Source: Eublepharis macularius (taxonomy: Eukaryota; Chordata; Lepidosauria; Squamata; Eublepharidae). Taken from it: a stretch of DNA of 64,000 nt. Made by a program: the position numbers and the translations under genes. How positions within the stretch are numbered: the first letter of the stretch is position 1; each line of letters starts with the position of its first letter. Shown here piece by piece: positions 33,006 through 44,700 of this stretch. The stretch covers positions 68,462,001-68,526,000 of the forward strand of contig NC_072795.1 in the NCBI RefSeq assembly GCF_028583425.1, in the 5' to 3' direction. The notes beneath the pieces were generated by a model, which made no database searches, was not told the DNA's origin, and worked only from the letters and a program-made list of their open reading frames with translations.

Positions 33006-34890
33006 TGGGTATTTTTTGTTGCAAGAACCACGTTGTTAACCATATGGTATGGAGGGAGGCCAAGAAGAATCCCGTCATTTGACCCAACAGTGTGACCATT
33101 TAGGAAGTGGGTAAATCAGAAAGAGGAATTGCCTCCTCTCATTCATCCCTATCAGCTATTCTGCCACTTAGTAGGCAGGCTGAAAAACCTCTAAGTAAAT
33201 TCCGGCATGTTGTTGTATCCTCAGGCGTTCTGCATTTCATTAAAAGTCATTCCTGGAGAACGGTACCAGTCTCTGTATTTTTACTGGCCCATTCTGGCCA
33301 GTTGCAGTGAGAAGTATCATGTCTTCATAGACAATTACTTAGACCTGATTTAAACTCAAGACTGGGGTGAAAAAAAGGTTCTATGTGTGACTTTGTAAAA
33401 GTTTAGGATCCCCTTTATACTGTGCTGCCACTCATGCAAAGCAACTACGCATTCTTAGTTAGCAAAACAAAACAATATCTGCAAGGGCTTTGGGTCTGGC
33501 GTGCAAATTAAACATGCTTAACATAGCTGCATTGCACAAACTACAGAACCTTTTAAATGAGACAAAGAGTCCGTACAAAGACACACAGGGAAGTTCTTTT
33601 GCCTCACCTGGCTCATGCTTAAATGGGGCTGTAACAGGCATTCTACACTCTAGGCAGAAGGATAACTCACGCATGGGGATTAGGTTGCAGTTCTGAGGCA
33701 CAGTAACTCTGAAAAAATTCAGTGTAGGGATTCAGATGTTTCTGGATACAGTTTGTCTTTGGGCTTTGCAGTGGAAAAGGAAAAATAAGATGTTGAACAC
33801 TGGTCCAATTGGCTCTCTCCCTGGCTTTTAACCCAAGTATGTTGATCCCGTTGACTTTCTCTTATCTCCAAGTGAACAGGCTTTCATGTCGCTTTACTGG
33901 AAATCCTATCACACTGCAGCCCAAATCTTTGGTATTGCGCTGTGTAAGAACTAGAAATACTCTGTTTTTAAAAAGAAATCTCAGAATTCTGAAGAATACA
34001 TTATCAGTAAAACCAAACAAGCATGAAAATGTGTATCCATAATTTTGTTAGTAAGCTCACTGTGGAAATGCGCTCACATGTTCTGTATGAATATACCATT
34101 GTTCCTTTTGAACTGAACTGATACATATTTACTGAAGAAGCTGACTATTGATAGTTCTGATTGGCTGGAACCAGTGATGTCATGCATCCATCTCTGTCTT
34201 TCCCTCCATGGAACATTTTCCCTCCAACTCTTTTAAAATTTGTGGTTTTCTCCTGAAATAAGAGGGAAATGAATGTTTAGTAAATGTGCATGCAGTGCAA
34301 TTTTTTTTAAAAGAACAGCCCACCTGAACCATAGGGGCAGGGAGAGACCAAAACAATCAGCTGAACTGGTACTAAATTCACTGATTCAATGATACTGTGG
34401 CTTGGAAGCCACATGGGGCTCTTTGATATGTCACATGGCTCTTCTGAAAACGGTTCCCCAGAGTGGTACCCATCCGATGTTCCAGGAAAGTGATCAAGAT
34501 CATTGCCCAGTGGACTTGTGGTTGGCAAGTGGTTCACACTTTGAAACAGTTACCACTGCAGGGATTGGAGGACAAATAAGCTGTGTGAGCCTCCCCGAGC
34601 TGCAGGCCTTGTGCCAGGGATAGAAGTAAAGGGCCCACTCCAACAGCCCTTCCTTCTCTACAGCCTCCATGCTCTCAATCTAGTACCCAAGCAGTTGCCA
34701 GGAAGAGAACAAGCTATCTACAGTGAAAGAGAAAAAAACACACCACTCCAGCAGCCACCTGGGAAAGAGCAGGCTCTCCACAATGGTGGACAGAGAGAAA
34801 GGCGAGAGGGAAGCCCTTGCCCTCATTCCAGATACACAAGGGCCAGCTAAGGTTCAGCAGTGTTAAGGAGAAACAATCCTACATCCATAG
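33006..34890. other. Mostly unassigned stretch
   Basis: No exon recognised. Around 34,390-34,440 the 'tggcttggaagccacatggg' and 'gtcacatggctctt' text recalls a hAT-type 'gagccacatgtggctctt' palindromic repeat, but ends and duplication are not visible. Confidence 0.35.
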
Positions 34891-35060
34891 ATCCAGAGGA
34901 GTTAGCTGTGTTAGTCTGTAGTAGCAAAATCAAAAAGAGTCCAGTAGCACCTTTAAGACTAACCAATTTTATTGTAGCATAAGATTTCGAGATTCTCAAA
35001 AGCTTATGCTACAATAAAATTGGTTAGTCTTAAAGGTGCTACTGGACTCTTTTTGATTTT
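34891..35060 (-). mobile_element. Short retroposon copy folded into a perfect hairpin
   Basis: A 170-bp insertion between perfect 10-bp direct repeats ACATCCATAG (34881-34890 and 35061-35070). The left part is a minus-oriented copy of the 12.6-kb family, its 3' end abutting the left duplication. The right part is an inverted second copy of the same segment. Arms 34926-34983 and 35003-35060 are perfectly complementary over 58 bp with a 19-bp spacer. This is more than ordinary 5' truncation; overlapping 5' inversion or snap-back copying at insertion would explain it. Confidence 0.92.
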
Positions 35061-35321
35061 ACATCCATAGAGGTATTCTGGAAATTATTCTGCTTATAGT
35101 TATATATTTAATATTAATAGTTATCATATTATTGTATTATGTGTTTAGTGGAGTGATGCATAGGGCATGCAGTAGTCATGTAGCTGTTTTGGTTGATGGT
35201 AATTGCAAATATGACTCTCTGCAAGCTGAGAAGTGACTACCACTGCACTGATTAATACATTGTCATTTGTTTCCCAAATTGGGGAGGAAGCCAAGCTTAC
35301 ACTACTAGGAAAAATATGGCT

Positions 35322-35452
35322 CTGGCTGCTTTCACACATATTGGATAGTGAACTTTAGCAATTGTTTGCAACTGTTTCATACAAGGAAAATCCAGTTGCA
35401 AATGATTGCTAAAGTGCACTGAAAGTTACCCAACATGTGTGAAAGGAACCGG
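35322..35452. mobile_element. Foldback miniature element ('tttcacacat')
   Basis: Left end 'ctttcacacatattggata' and right end 'acccaacatgtgtgaaag' are complementary. The inner 'actttagcaattgtttgcaa' pairs with 'ttgcaaatgattgctaaagt', so most of the 131 bp folds. Target duplication not resolved. Confidence 0.75.
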
Positions 35453-35929
35453 TGTTTTGACTCTTGAAAATGGCATAGGGGGTGCACCTATCATTCCCTC
35501 ACACCATGGGACTTGGCAGGATTGGGTCCCCTGCGATCAATTTGCCATGAGGGCTGCCAAAAGTTTCCACTTGTGGAAATTAATTTTATTACAAAATCCA
35601 ATGAAATTGAGATCAGATTACTCTGATCACAAATGCCACAAGGATTTTCTATCCTTACCTCACTCTGTTGTGCTGATAGAGAAGTATCTTCACCATTCAG
35701 GTGCAATAGAAACTCCAGTGTTAAGATTTTCCTGATTCCTTCTCTCCAGAATAAGAGAGTAAAGTAAACAATTCTGTCTTAAAAGCCTTAGCTCCTGATC
35801 CACTGGTACACCTTATTCTGCCTCCCAATTTGTCCCGGCCCCCATATTCCAAGGCATGGGACCTCCCTGTCCCATGTCATCCCATAACTTCCTATAGAGA
35901 ATGTGTGAAGAAGATCTTGCTGGCAGCAA
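35453..35929. other. Unassigned stretch
   Basis: No feature recognised. The 109-codon plus frame at 35406-35735 starts inside the foldback element and shows no domain. Confidence 0.4.
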
Positions 35930-36180
35930 CTGAGTTCCACCTAGGCCAAGTTTATCTTCCTCTTCTAGCAGGTACTTAAAATGTGAGAGGTGTGAACCTC
36001 TTAGGCCACCTTGTCAATCATGAGGACTGAGTCCAGGATCTGTTTCTGTTGTTTGTTTTTGTTTAATTGTTTTTGTATTATTTGGGAAATTTTATTTTTC
36101 ACATTTTTTTCTTTGAGCCACTTTGGATCCCTTCAGGGGGAAAAAGCAGCAGGCAGAAGCTATAAGTAAATATACTTGTT
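35930..36180 (+). mobile_element. Possible L2-type LINE 3' end
   Basis: 'ctttgagccactttggatcc' then 'cttcagggggaaaaagcagc' and 'ctataagtaaata' resemble the 'gagccgc...ggcggtataaataaata' type of LINE tail after a T-rich 3' untranslated part. Too diverged for certainty. Confidence 0.4.
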
Positions 36181-36255
36181 CATTATTTCAATCAAAGACT
36201 GCAGCACAATCATACCAATTTGGATTCTATAGGTGTTCAAACCATCCCTCTGACT

Positions 36256-37065
36256 TGGAAGAAATTCACATGCCACTTATGCAGGATTGATTGCATTGTT
36301 TCCCCCCCTCTTCTGTGATTTTTCCAACTCTACAATGTCCTTTTTGAGATATGGTGACCAGGACTGCATACAGTATTCCAAATGAAGCCTCACCATAGAT
36401 CTATGCAGGAGCGATTTTATTTTCAATCTCTTTTCTAGTAATAGAGTTTGCCTTTTTCAATGCTGTGGCACACTGGGTTTATACTCCCACTTTCATTGAG
36501 CTATCCATTATGACCCCAAGGTCTCTTTATCTCTCATTTTCATCAAGTTTAGGCCCCATTAGCATATACTTGAAGTTGGTCTTTTTTGTTCTAGTGCGCA
36601 TCACCTTATACTCACTTACACTGAACTTCATGTGCTACATTGTTGCCCACTCACTCAATTTGTGAAGTTCTCAGAGTAGGCTTGGCTTTTACCATCCTGA
36701 ATAATTTTGTGTCATCTCATGTGCAAACTGGACCACTATAGTGAATGGCACAACTCTTTTAAAGAGGGGGGAGGGGCTTGGGGTTTTATCGTGGTTCTAA
36801 CTGGAAATGTTTTTTAACTATTATTGCAAGCCACCAAGAGTCACAAGGAAAGGTGGGGCATAAATGATATAATAAATGAATAAAACTGCTCATCCCCAGA
36901 TATAGGTCATTTAAGAACAAATTAAATAGCACCAGCCCCAATACCAATCCTTGTGGAGCTCCTTACTTTATTCCCTGACAAGAACTGTCCGTTTATTCCT
37001 AATCTTAGCATCTTGTTGTTTAATCAATTTTTAATCCATAAGAGGACCTGTCCTCTTATTCCATG
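36256..37065 (-). mobile_element. CR1 LINE 3' region, split by an L2 tail
   Basis: Plus-strand text includes 'ggtgaccaggactgcataca', 'gtattccaaatgaagcctca', 'gtttgcctttttcaatgctg' and 'gaccccaaggtctctttatc'. It resumes after an insert with 'ggtcatttaagaacaaatta' and 'accaatccttgtggagctcc'. All are standard CR1 segments read in reverse. The insert at 36,736-36,890 is an L2-like tail. Confidence 0.85.
36736..36890 (+). mobile_element. L2-type LINE tail inserted in CR1
   Basis: The insert ends 'caagccaccaagagtcacaa' then 'ggaaaggtggggcataaatg' and 'ataataaatgaataaa', an L2-type 3' terminus. It breaks the CR1 text between 'gtgcaaactgg' and 'actgctcatccccag', so it is younger than the CR1 copy. 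Confidence 0.6.
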
Positions 37066-37734
37066 ACTGCTATGATTATTTAAAAGAATATTGATTTTCC
37101 TTTCTGTTTAGACTTGAGTCTACCTGGGAAGAGATGAAATGTGGACAATCATTTGCCCAGAGTATGCAAGAGAATTCCTCTTCACATCTTATGTCTGTAG
37201 ATTGTGTGGCTGTAAACAGAAAGTTTCACCAAGGCATGTTGGAATAATGGGGGCAATAATTCTTATTGACTACACTTTCCCAAATATTTACCCTGATGAA
37301 ATGGGCTCCTAATGACCAGGATATCCTGCTGTTATCTTTGTGTGAAACAGGACAGCATCGTCTCCAAGTTTATGTGCTCCTTTATGTTATCTTGTTGTCT
37401 TAGGTTGCACAAAGATGTGGAAAGGAAACTGGGGTTCAGCTGGCAGATGGAGGAAAGAGGGGCTTCTGGGCTTGGCTGAGGATAAATCCCACGTTAGGGC
37501 TTGGAAACAAGGACTGCATTCTGAACATTTTGTACCAGGATAAGCTAATTGAGGATAAGGTGTTGATGTGGTCTTTCAAGGTGTTTTTCACTCTGGGCTT
37601 GCACCTGAGCCATAAGTCCTCTAATGTGCTCTGTTCGGTCTTGTTACACATGTGCAGAAAAACATAAATACTTGTCCAATGCCAAACATCTTGTTAAAGC
37701 CCAAATGGAGTCTGTATTAAAAGATTTGCTATTG
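37066..37734. other. Unassigned stretch
   Basis: No feature recognised. Confidence 0.4.
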
Positions 37735-37920
37735 TGTCATGGTATGAAATAGCCCAGTCTCATCAGATCTTGGAAGCTAAAGAGGATGGGTTCTTGGATG
37801 GGGACCACCAAGGAAGACTCTGCAGAGGAAGGCAATTGCAAACCACCACTGCTTCTCTCTTACCTTGAAAGTCCCTTGCTGTGGTTACATACATACATAC
37901 ACACATACATACATGTCAGT
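37735..37920 (+). mobile_element. 5S-rRNA-derived SINE
   Basis: The head aligns with vertebrate 5S rRNA: 'tctcatcagatcttggaagc', 'taaagagg' and 'ttcttggatggggaccacc' correspond to the 5S segments TCTCGTCTGATCTCGGAAGC, TAAGCAGG and TACTTGGATGGGAGACCGCC. It then leaves 5S sequence for a SINE body with 'ctctgcagaggaaggcaatt' and 'gcaaaccaccactgcttctc'. The 5' end is diverged. A (TACA)n run at 37,890-37,913 has replaced or extended the tail. It is a SINE, not a functional 5S gene. Confidence 0.85.
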
Positions 37921-38759
37921 TTTTTCTCTGGGAGATATGACATACAGTGAAAACTGTTGTCTCCACAATGGCTGGAAAGAAACAGACACACAGGATGGAT
38001 GGTATAGCAGAGGTTAAGAAAGTGAGGTCTGAGTCAGCAAGTTTCCAGTTCAAATATATGAATTTTATATTTCTTTTAGAATTTTCTTTTATATTTTTAT
38101 ACTACTTTTTTGTGTGTGGAATTTTTAAAATACAAGCTGGGAGAGAGGTGAGGCAGCCACCTCTTATAGTCTAGGTAGTCTGAATATTTCATTGAGACCC
38201 TATGATGCTGAAGCCATGTGTTTTTAACAAGCCTTATGTCTCTGGATGTCTTTCAAAGCTGTTATAAATATTGTTAGTTCCTCATGAGGGGCTTCCGAAA
38301 GAATTTAGGCCTTAAGGGGGAACCTCGTACACCAGTGAAAGGGGACCAGCTCAAAATGGGGGGGGGGGAATAACAGCTGCTAACATGAGGTAATAGCAGC
38401 CAAAGGCAAAAAGGAGAATAAAATGTCTTTTTAAAATAGTTAAAATTGGAGGGAAGAGAAGCCTGAGGATGTTAATTGTTCTGGTTGTTAAAAGCCAGTC
38501 TCCAAACAAAACATTGCATGTGTTGGATAACTACTATCATTATCAAAATGTAAATATATGAACAATAGAAAAATAGGTAAGAGAGTGAAACCTCAGGCTT
38601 AATAATTAGGAAAACAAGTGTCAAGGACTGAAGTAATTCATATGTAAATTAGTCCTATACAAACAGAAACATAACCCGTGCTAAATCTATGTGAGGGCCA
38701 AATAGAGAATACACACACACACCATCATATTATATTCATTAACAATTATCTGCTACAAG
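37921..38759. other. Unassigned stretch
   Basis: No exon or dispersed repeat recognised. Short simple tracts: a G-run near 38,360 and (AC)n at about 38,711-38,721. Confidence 0.45.
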
Positions 38760-38950
38760 TAAGTTTGCCAGCTCCAGGTTGGAAAATTCTTGGAGATTTG
38801 GGAGAGAGGAGGCCGCTCAGCAGGGATGTGGTGCTATAGAATGCACCCTCCAAAGCTCCCATTTTCTCCAGGAGAAATTATCTCTGTTGTGTGGATATCA
38901 GCTGTAATTCTGGAAGAACTTCAGGCCCCAGCTGGGGGATGGGAGCCCTA
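38760..38950 (+). mobile_element. hAT-like miniature element A
   Basis: Starts 'taagtttgccagctccaggt', contains 'ggtgctatagaatgcaccct' and 'tctccaggagaaattatctc', and ends 'gggagccctA'. Flanks GCTACAAG (38752-38759) and GTTGCAAG (38951-38958) agree at 6 of 8, consistent with an old 8-bp target duplication. Confidence 0.8.
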
Positions 38951-41284
38951 GTTGCAAGCGTACTAGACATTTTCTGCCAAAAAAATGATTGGTGATTTAA
39001 AATGAATACCTGACTTTAGCTTCAGCAAACACTCCTTCTTGGTCCTCCTTGCTCCCTTAGGACAGCAAGTCACAATGCTGTGGTGAAAAGTCACAACTGA
39101 CAGAACCCTCACCCACCCCCACCCCAGCCAAGGTTTAAGCTTTGAAGCTAACTAGTGCCCATAGTCTCTGACTTGATGCACAGGGATTTCCTGCCAGTCC
39201 AAGTCCTGTTTTCCATTTTTGCCCCAGTCCTACTTTCTCCTTGCATCCTACTCTCTTCACCTTTGTGTTTCCATTACCCATTATTTCCACTGCCATCCAG
39301 GAACGGCGGCAAGCAATGCCAAGCCCCTCCTAATTTCTCCCCACTCTGTCCCCATGGCAATATCTGCTTCCACCACTACCAGGTGGCTTGCCCTTTGCCC
39401 CAACCTCACTTCCCAGCTGCAATGTAGCCTGCTGGTGATTCTGTGAGCCTCTTTCCCAAGGCAGTCCTGCAGTCTCTGGTCACTTTTCTTATTTTCTATT
39501 CTTCAGGTTTTACCTTCTCTCACACACTCTGCATCCTTCAAGCCACCTTCTTATTTTGCCTCTGTGTGATGTTTCAGTTCCAGTTAGAGAATCCCTTTTT
39601 GCTTAGAGGTTGCAAATTGCTTTGTTCTTGAGTAACTGAACAATCTCTTTCAACCCATCTCACCAGCATTGTGTCCAAGGCTTCACTGTGCAATAAAGTA
39701 CTGATGAATAAGCTTTTCCCCTTGCTTCCAAAGAAACAAATATATTGATTTGTATTTTCAGAGATTACTCTGGATTGAAAAGAATCCTCTATAAATATAT
39801 AATAAAATTGTTTATCAATAGAGAATGCTCTCCCATTTTCTTTAATAGACTTGACAAAAGTCCTAACCCTATTCGCCCAAATGGTTTGATATGGAGTCAT
39901 ATTTACAATATGGCAAAGAATCCAGTGGCATTTAGATGACTTTGCATATTTGCAAAACTGTATTTATACAGCTGAGGCATTTACAATCAGAAATTTAACA
40001 TAAGGGAGACTTTAAAGGGAGGGGATATAGGAGGGTAAACAAGGGAACAGTATGTGTTAACTCGAGATCCACATGCCTCGGCTTAGCTTCAGTAGAGAAG
40101 AGAGAATATATAAATGAAATTAAAGATATACAAGCCAAAATATGTTGTTAAAACAAATAACAATGTAAAAGATTGTTTTACATTGGTATTTTTTTGTGTT
40201 TAAATTATGTGGGATATTTTTTTCTTAACAAGCCGTTGTGAGTCGTTGTGGCTTTGCTTCTCCTGGCATTCTTGGGTGCAGCAGGGGGAGTCTCTTTTTT
40301 CTGCGAATCAGTCATGTCTCTGCTACTCTTAATTATCTCCTCTGAGGCCACAGAGGGCATGTGATTCTCCATGACCAAACTTTGCTTAGAAAGATATTAT
40401 AAAAAATGGACAAACTAATACTTTCTTTACTTTTGCTCTAGAATTTCTAGGGTTGGAAGGGGATTGACTTCATTCATGGAAGCAGCTTGTAATAATTGAG
40501 AATTTGAAGAAATTAATGCTTCTTCATTGGTTTCAAATACATCCGAAATGCCTTGGAGGTAATATATGCATTCAAAGACCAGTGGGCATGACATGGGTGT
40601 AACCCAGTTGTTGTAATCAAGGGTAAGTTCAAGGTCTAGGGTCTCCTTTCTTAAAATGCTCCACTTTGTGCTCATACTCCTTGGTATAAGTACAATGGTT
40701 TTTTTATGAACAGAGCATGTAATGCTGGATATGGAACTCTTCCCGCTAAAGAGCCAGAGTCACGAGATTAATGATGGCCTACATGCCAAGGCCTTATTCA
40801 CAGTCCCCCTAAGAGTGCAGGTCTCAACTAATGTACATGATTGCCCTGTAACTGCCGTCTTCTTGCAGAATCTGTAGTGCATTGTAGGCCACCAATTTAA
40901 AGAGAAGATCTCAGGGCCAGATTTCTCCTAGGGAGTGAGTTCAGCCAGCAGAAACTAGGAGGGCGCACACCAGAAGCCATCAGCTCCAAATTTTAAAAAA
41001 GCTGTCTGGGGGCCAACTTCCTGTCCAGGAAGTGAGTTCAGCAAAAAAAAAAAAAAAAAAAAGACCAGGAGAAAAGGCCTGAAGAAATGAGCTTAGTAAA
41101 ATCCTGAATGAGAATCCAATACAACTTATTCTTATACTTCCTGCCTGTAGCTTCTCCAACTGAAGCTTTTCCAGCAATATCACAGTTGCTTAGAGCAAGC
41201 AAAAGAGTTTCCAAAAGGCTTCCCTCACTTCTCTTGCCCTGTTCAAAACAAACATTCCTCATAATCAGCAACCTACCAAGGTTA
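38951..41284. other. Unassigned stretch with local direct repeats
   Basis: No exon recognised. Similar segments at 40,915-40,945 and 41,011-41,042 share 'ggcca' and 'agtgagttcagc' 96 bp apart, and a 20-base A-run follows at 41,043-41,062. The minus frame at 39,574-39,900 has a faint resemblance to L1 ORF2 C-terminal sequence that I do not regard as sufficient. Confidence 0.4.
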
Positions 41285-41359
41285 CAGTGAATGAAGTAGC
41301 TACACACACGCACATGCACACGCGCACTCAAACGCATACATGCATGCATGCATATATAC
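41285..41359. repeat. Mixed (CA)n/(CATG)n simple repeat
   Basis: 'acacacacgcacatgcacac' is followed by three GCAT units and 'atatatac', immediately before the B element. Confidence 0.85.
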
Positions 41360-41692
41360 AGGTCCTGTTAACCTCCCAGTGGATGGGGGGGGGGGGACCT
41401 GGCGCTTACTTTTTGTCACTTCCTTCACGCAGGTGTGGGAGCGTGCACGCACATTTCTCAGTGATCCAACTTGGGCCCCAAATGGGCCCCAAATTAGCCC
41501 ACTGAGAAGTGCAGGAGCACTCTCAGGGGTGGCGCAATGATATCTCTCCTGGAGGTGATGTCGTAGCCCTGCCCCAGGAGCACACCCAGGAGGCCTGTTC
41601 CCCCATCTTCCCCCTCTGACCAGGTGAGTGGAGGCTGGAGTGGAGGGGGGAGCAGGGGATTCCCCACCCCCGCCAGCAGAATGGCATCCCTA
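41360..41692 (+). mobile_element. hAT-like miniature element B
   Basis: Left end is decayed ('ggtcctgttaacctcccagt'); right end 'agcagaatggcatccctA' is recognisable. Hallmarks include 'gggccccaaatgggcccc' and 'ctggaggtgatgtcgtagc'. A clean target duplication is not visible because of the simple repeat on the left. Confidence 0.75.
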
Positions 41693-42360
41693 GCTTGCAT
41701 TATGTGACGTATTTTCTTAAAGTTCTGCAGTGTTAAACTAATTAATTTCTGAAAGACAAATATACACATGGAAATTTATTCTGCAAACTTTTGCATATGT
41801 TATTTGAAGCTTCTTAAAAGAGAATTGGACAATTCAGTTATGTATACAAAAGATGGGAGAGCTACAGGAAGCAGGTTGCTTAGGTCTCTCTGCGCACATC
41901 TTTGTGCTCTGATTTGCTGCTGAGCCTGCAGTTTCAGCAATGGAGCTGCTGATCTGTTTCTGCAGATTTTGTAGAAGTGCAGCAGCAGAATTAAGGAGGA
42001 ACTGTGACTGCCAAGAAATGGCAATAAAATGCAGACTGCACCAGAGAGAAAGGTTTGGAACATATAAATCTAGTTCATCAACGGTGAAGTTGTTTTAGAA
42101 TTCTAAGAGCTAGGAATTATTGTTGCTTCTTATCTTTAGTACGCTGCTTTATTTACTTGGTTTTATACTTAACTTTCTAAGGATACATATTCCAAGATAC
42201 GAATGTAATTCCACCCCAAGAGGAAAATATCCACAATTAGTGTAGCTAAGTATCCTAAAGCCAGATACATTGTTTAATCTTTTCAAAAAACAAAAGATTT
42301 AAGCTAAATACTATGAGGAAGTACATTAACTGAATGTCAGATTTGACTCTTTATTTCATG
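41693..42360. other. Unassigned stretch
   Basis: No feature recognised. Confidence 0.4.
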
Positions 42361-42442
42361 TCCAGTAGCACCTTATAGACCAACTAAATTTCCAGGGTGT
42401 GAGCTTTCGAGAGTCAAAGCTCCTTTCATCAGATACATTTAG
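42361..42442 (-). mobile_element. Short retroposon, partial minus copy
   Basis: Plus strand 'tccagtagcaccttatagac', 'caactaaatttccagggtgt' and 'gagctttcgagagtcaaagc' are the reverse of the subfamily seen at 28.1 kb. The true 3' terminus is missing. Confidence 0.75.
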
Positions 42443-42984
42443 AAGTGGAAGTATGTAGGGTTTTATCCAACCTGGAGGTGGGTCAAGTATTTAAATTTAA
42501 TTTTAAATGTAACTTTTAATTTAAAAGTTAAGGTTTTTTTTTAAACAAAGTTTTATAATTGTATTATGGTATACCAATGGGAATAAACAGAAGAATTATG
42601 GACACAATTTTGCCATACTTTGACTCTGTGAAAGTAGTGGCACAGTGAAAGGGTGTGATGAACTCATATGGCCAGCCCCGTCACTACCACCAATTGGCTT
42701 CCCATGTGTGCCTGATTGAGGATGAGCTGGAGAGGCATAGAAAAGGACAAGGTGGCTGGCTGGTGATGGCAGAGGCTGAAAGGGGTAGCTGTGACTATGG
42801 CAGTGGCCCTAAAGTAGATTGCACTGCTGTCTCCAGGTGGAGTACCATAGTGAGTGAAGATGTGTGTTTGGAATGGGCCGCGGATGCCTGCTTGCTGTTC
42901 CTCTACTTTCCTCTCCTTGTAAAATCAAGGGCTGGGGCTGGAAAGGGTAGGATTAGGCAGGACCACTGTGGTGTGGAGTTAATG
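42443..42984. other. Unassigned stretch with a 110-codon frame
   Basis: The plus frame 42655-42987 has no recognisable domain, no splice-site pattern I can defend, and runs into the SINE at 42,985. I treat it as non-coding. Confidence 0.4.
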
Positions 42985-43175
42985 TGAGAGCCAGTGTGGT
43001 GTGTAATGGCTAGAGTTCTGGTCAAGGATTGTGGAGACTTGGATCCAAATCATTCAACCATGAAGCTTTCTAACCCTGAGACAGGTGCACTGAGATAGAG
43101 CAACTGATGAGGTCCTTATAAAGGTAAAAAGGCCATACCCTGAGTTCCTTGGAGGACGAATGGGATAGAAAAGTT
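42985..43175 (+). mobile_element. tRNA-headed SINE, old copy
   Basis: 'gtgagagccagtgtggtgtg', 'tggctagagttctggtcaag' and 'tgagttccttggaggacgaa' followed by 'tgggatagaa' track the SINE family; the middle is diverged. Confidence 0.65.
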
Positions 43176-43574
43176 CATAGACAGGAAATCCCTGTGCAGT
43201 AAAAGGGTAAAGCTAGAGCAGCTCAGGACAAATGGGAGTGAGAGATGGGTGAGACAGTGGCCTTCAGAGACCAGGAGAGGGAGAGTTCCTCAGTGTCCAA
43301 TGATGGGCTGTTGGTCTGACCCAAAGAAATGAGAAGAACTTGATTCTCTCCCTTTATTTGTTTGTTTGTTTATTGCAACCTATTTGCAATCTGAAATCGT
43401 CAATTGCCTCTGCAGCACTTTTCTAGTCCACACATGAAAGGCTGCTACTGCAATTATATTAGTAGCCAAGCAAATTGCCACAAACCAGATTGCAGCACAA
43501 TAAGAAAAACACTGGACTGCAATAGTTGGTCATTTACATTATTTGGATTCTCTGTATTAATTAACACATTCCTG
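43176..43574. other. Unassigned stretch
   Basis: No feature recognised apart from a short (TTTG)n run near 43,355-43,370. Confidence 0.4.
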
Positions 43575-43880
43575 AGTGGGAGCCTTGTTAGTCTGTTGCA
43601 CCTGGAACAACCAAGAGTTGTGGTCCTCAGGGCACTCCCAGATAAAGGTTCCCCTGAGCCACTCTCAGACCGCTCAGACGCAACCCCAAGCATTGCATGA
43701 AAAGCAATTCATGTAACTGACCCAGCTCCTGGCACTCCCAGAATGACCAAAACCCCTGGAATCTTGTTTCTGTAGGCCCTTCCTCTCTGCAACCCTGCTC
43801 ATAGCCCTTTGAGAACTAATACATTTGCCAGGATAATAGCTTTTGTAAGACACTTTGTCAGACACATGACAAAGTAGGCT
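43575..43880 (-). mobile_element. Probable short retroposon in two pieces
   Basis: 'gccttgttagtctgttgcac' (43,582 onward) and 'aatagcttttgtaagacac' (about 43,836) match the 3' and 5' parts of the family in reverse. About 190 bp of unrelated sequence lies between them. 'ggcactcccag' occurs at both borders of that insert (about 43,630 and 43,732), which could reflect a later insertion. Confidence 0.45.
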
Positions 43881-44574
43881 CTATTTCATGAAATCATAGG
43901 CCACAATAATTTTGCTACTTTATGAGGTGCCACACAACCTGTTGCTTTGTAATAAGAGAGTAAATGAATAATGTCAGTTCCAGATGAAAGGGCTTGTATG
44001 GAAATTTACCTGGCAACATTTCTCCAAGGGAGCTCTTTTCCCATCAGCTCTGTCAGTGGACAAGAGGGAGTTCATCCAGCAGAGATTATGAACTCTGCTA
44101 ATTGATTTTGACTGTCCTGGACTTTGGCCAGTGGCCAACAGACATAGGAGGTGCCAGCCACTCTGACAAATTGGCAAGTGTGTTAAACCCTGCTTTGGAT
44201 GTTAGGGAAGTTACCAAAGGCATGCCCTGTGGGTTTTTTTTTTTTGCTTTGCAGAAGTGCTGACCCTCGGCTCACAAGCTATTTGTTAATTCTCACAGCT
44301 CCTGGTGTAAAGACAAATCTGGTCTCCCTCATCCAAGGCATTCTGCTTCCTTCCATTGCCTCTCAGGCTGTCACCCATGCTTTTACTCTAGAAATCAATG
44401 CAGTGTCGTTTTAAAGAATCAGTTCAAAACCTAGATCCTTTGCAAAGCCTTATTTTATTTCTTCTCTGCCATTAATAATCAAGATGTTCACCAGATTTGT
44501 AAATTTAGGTAAACTGTAACTCTGACTTATTTCTGCTGTGCTTACCTGAACTGTAAGTGGTGATCAGTTGCATA
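43881..44574. other. Unassigned stretch
   Basis: No feature recognised. A 13-base T-run lies at about 44,233. Confidence 0.4.
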
Positions 44575-44700
44575 ATTTATTTGTTTATTATATTTTTATC
44601 CTACTTTTCTCCTCAGTAGGAACCCAAAATTGCTTATAAAAATACAATCTAATCTAAAAATGTTTAATTAAAATACAATGTAAAAACAGACATAATCCAA
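44575..44700 (-). mobile_element. L2-type LINE 3' end fragment
   Basis: Plus strand 'tttatatttttatcctactt' equivalents, 'ttctcctcagtaggaaccca' and 'aaattgcttataaaaatac' are the reverse of the 'ggcggctt...aaataaaaca' class of LINE tail. Confidence 0.6.

Noticed and set aside
37735-37835. 5S rRNA gene
   Set aside because: Only part of the 5S sequence is present, with changes and deletions, and it runs into a SINE body. A functional gene would continue through the 5S 3' half to a T-run terminator.
39574-39900. L1 ORF2-like 108-codon minus frame
   Set aside because: A few residues recall L1 C-terminal sequence, but no zinc knuckle or other L1 landmark follows. Not enough to call.
41043-41062. 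20-base A-run as a retrotransposon tail
   Set aside because: The sequence upstream matches no family I recognise and no target duplication is visible, so it may be a simple repeat.
42655-42987. 110-codon frame with mixed composition
   Set aside because: No domain or splice sites, and its 3' end enters a SINE. Kept as unassigned.
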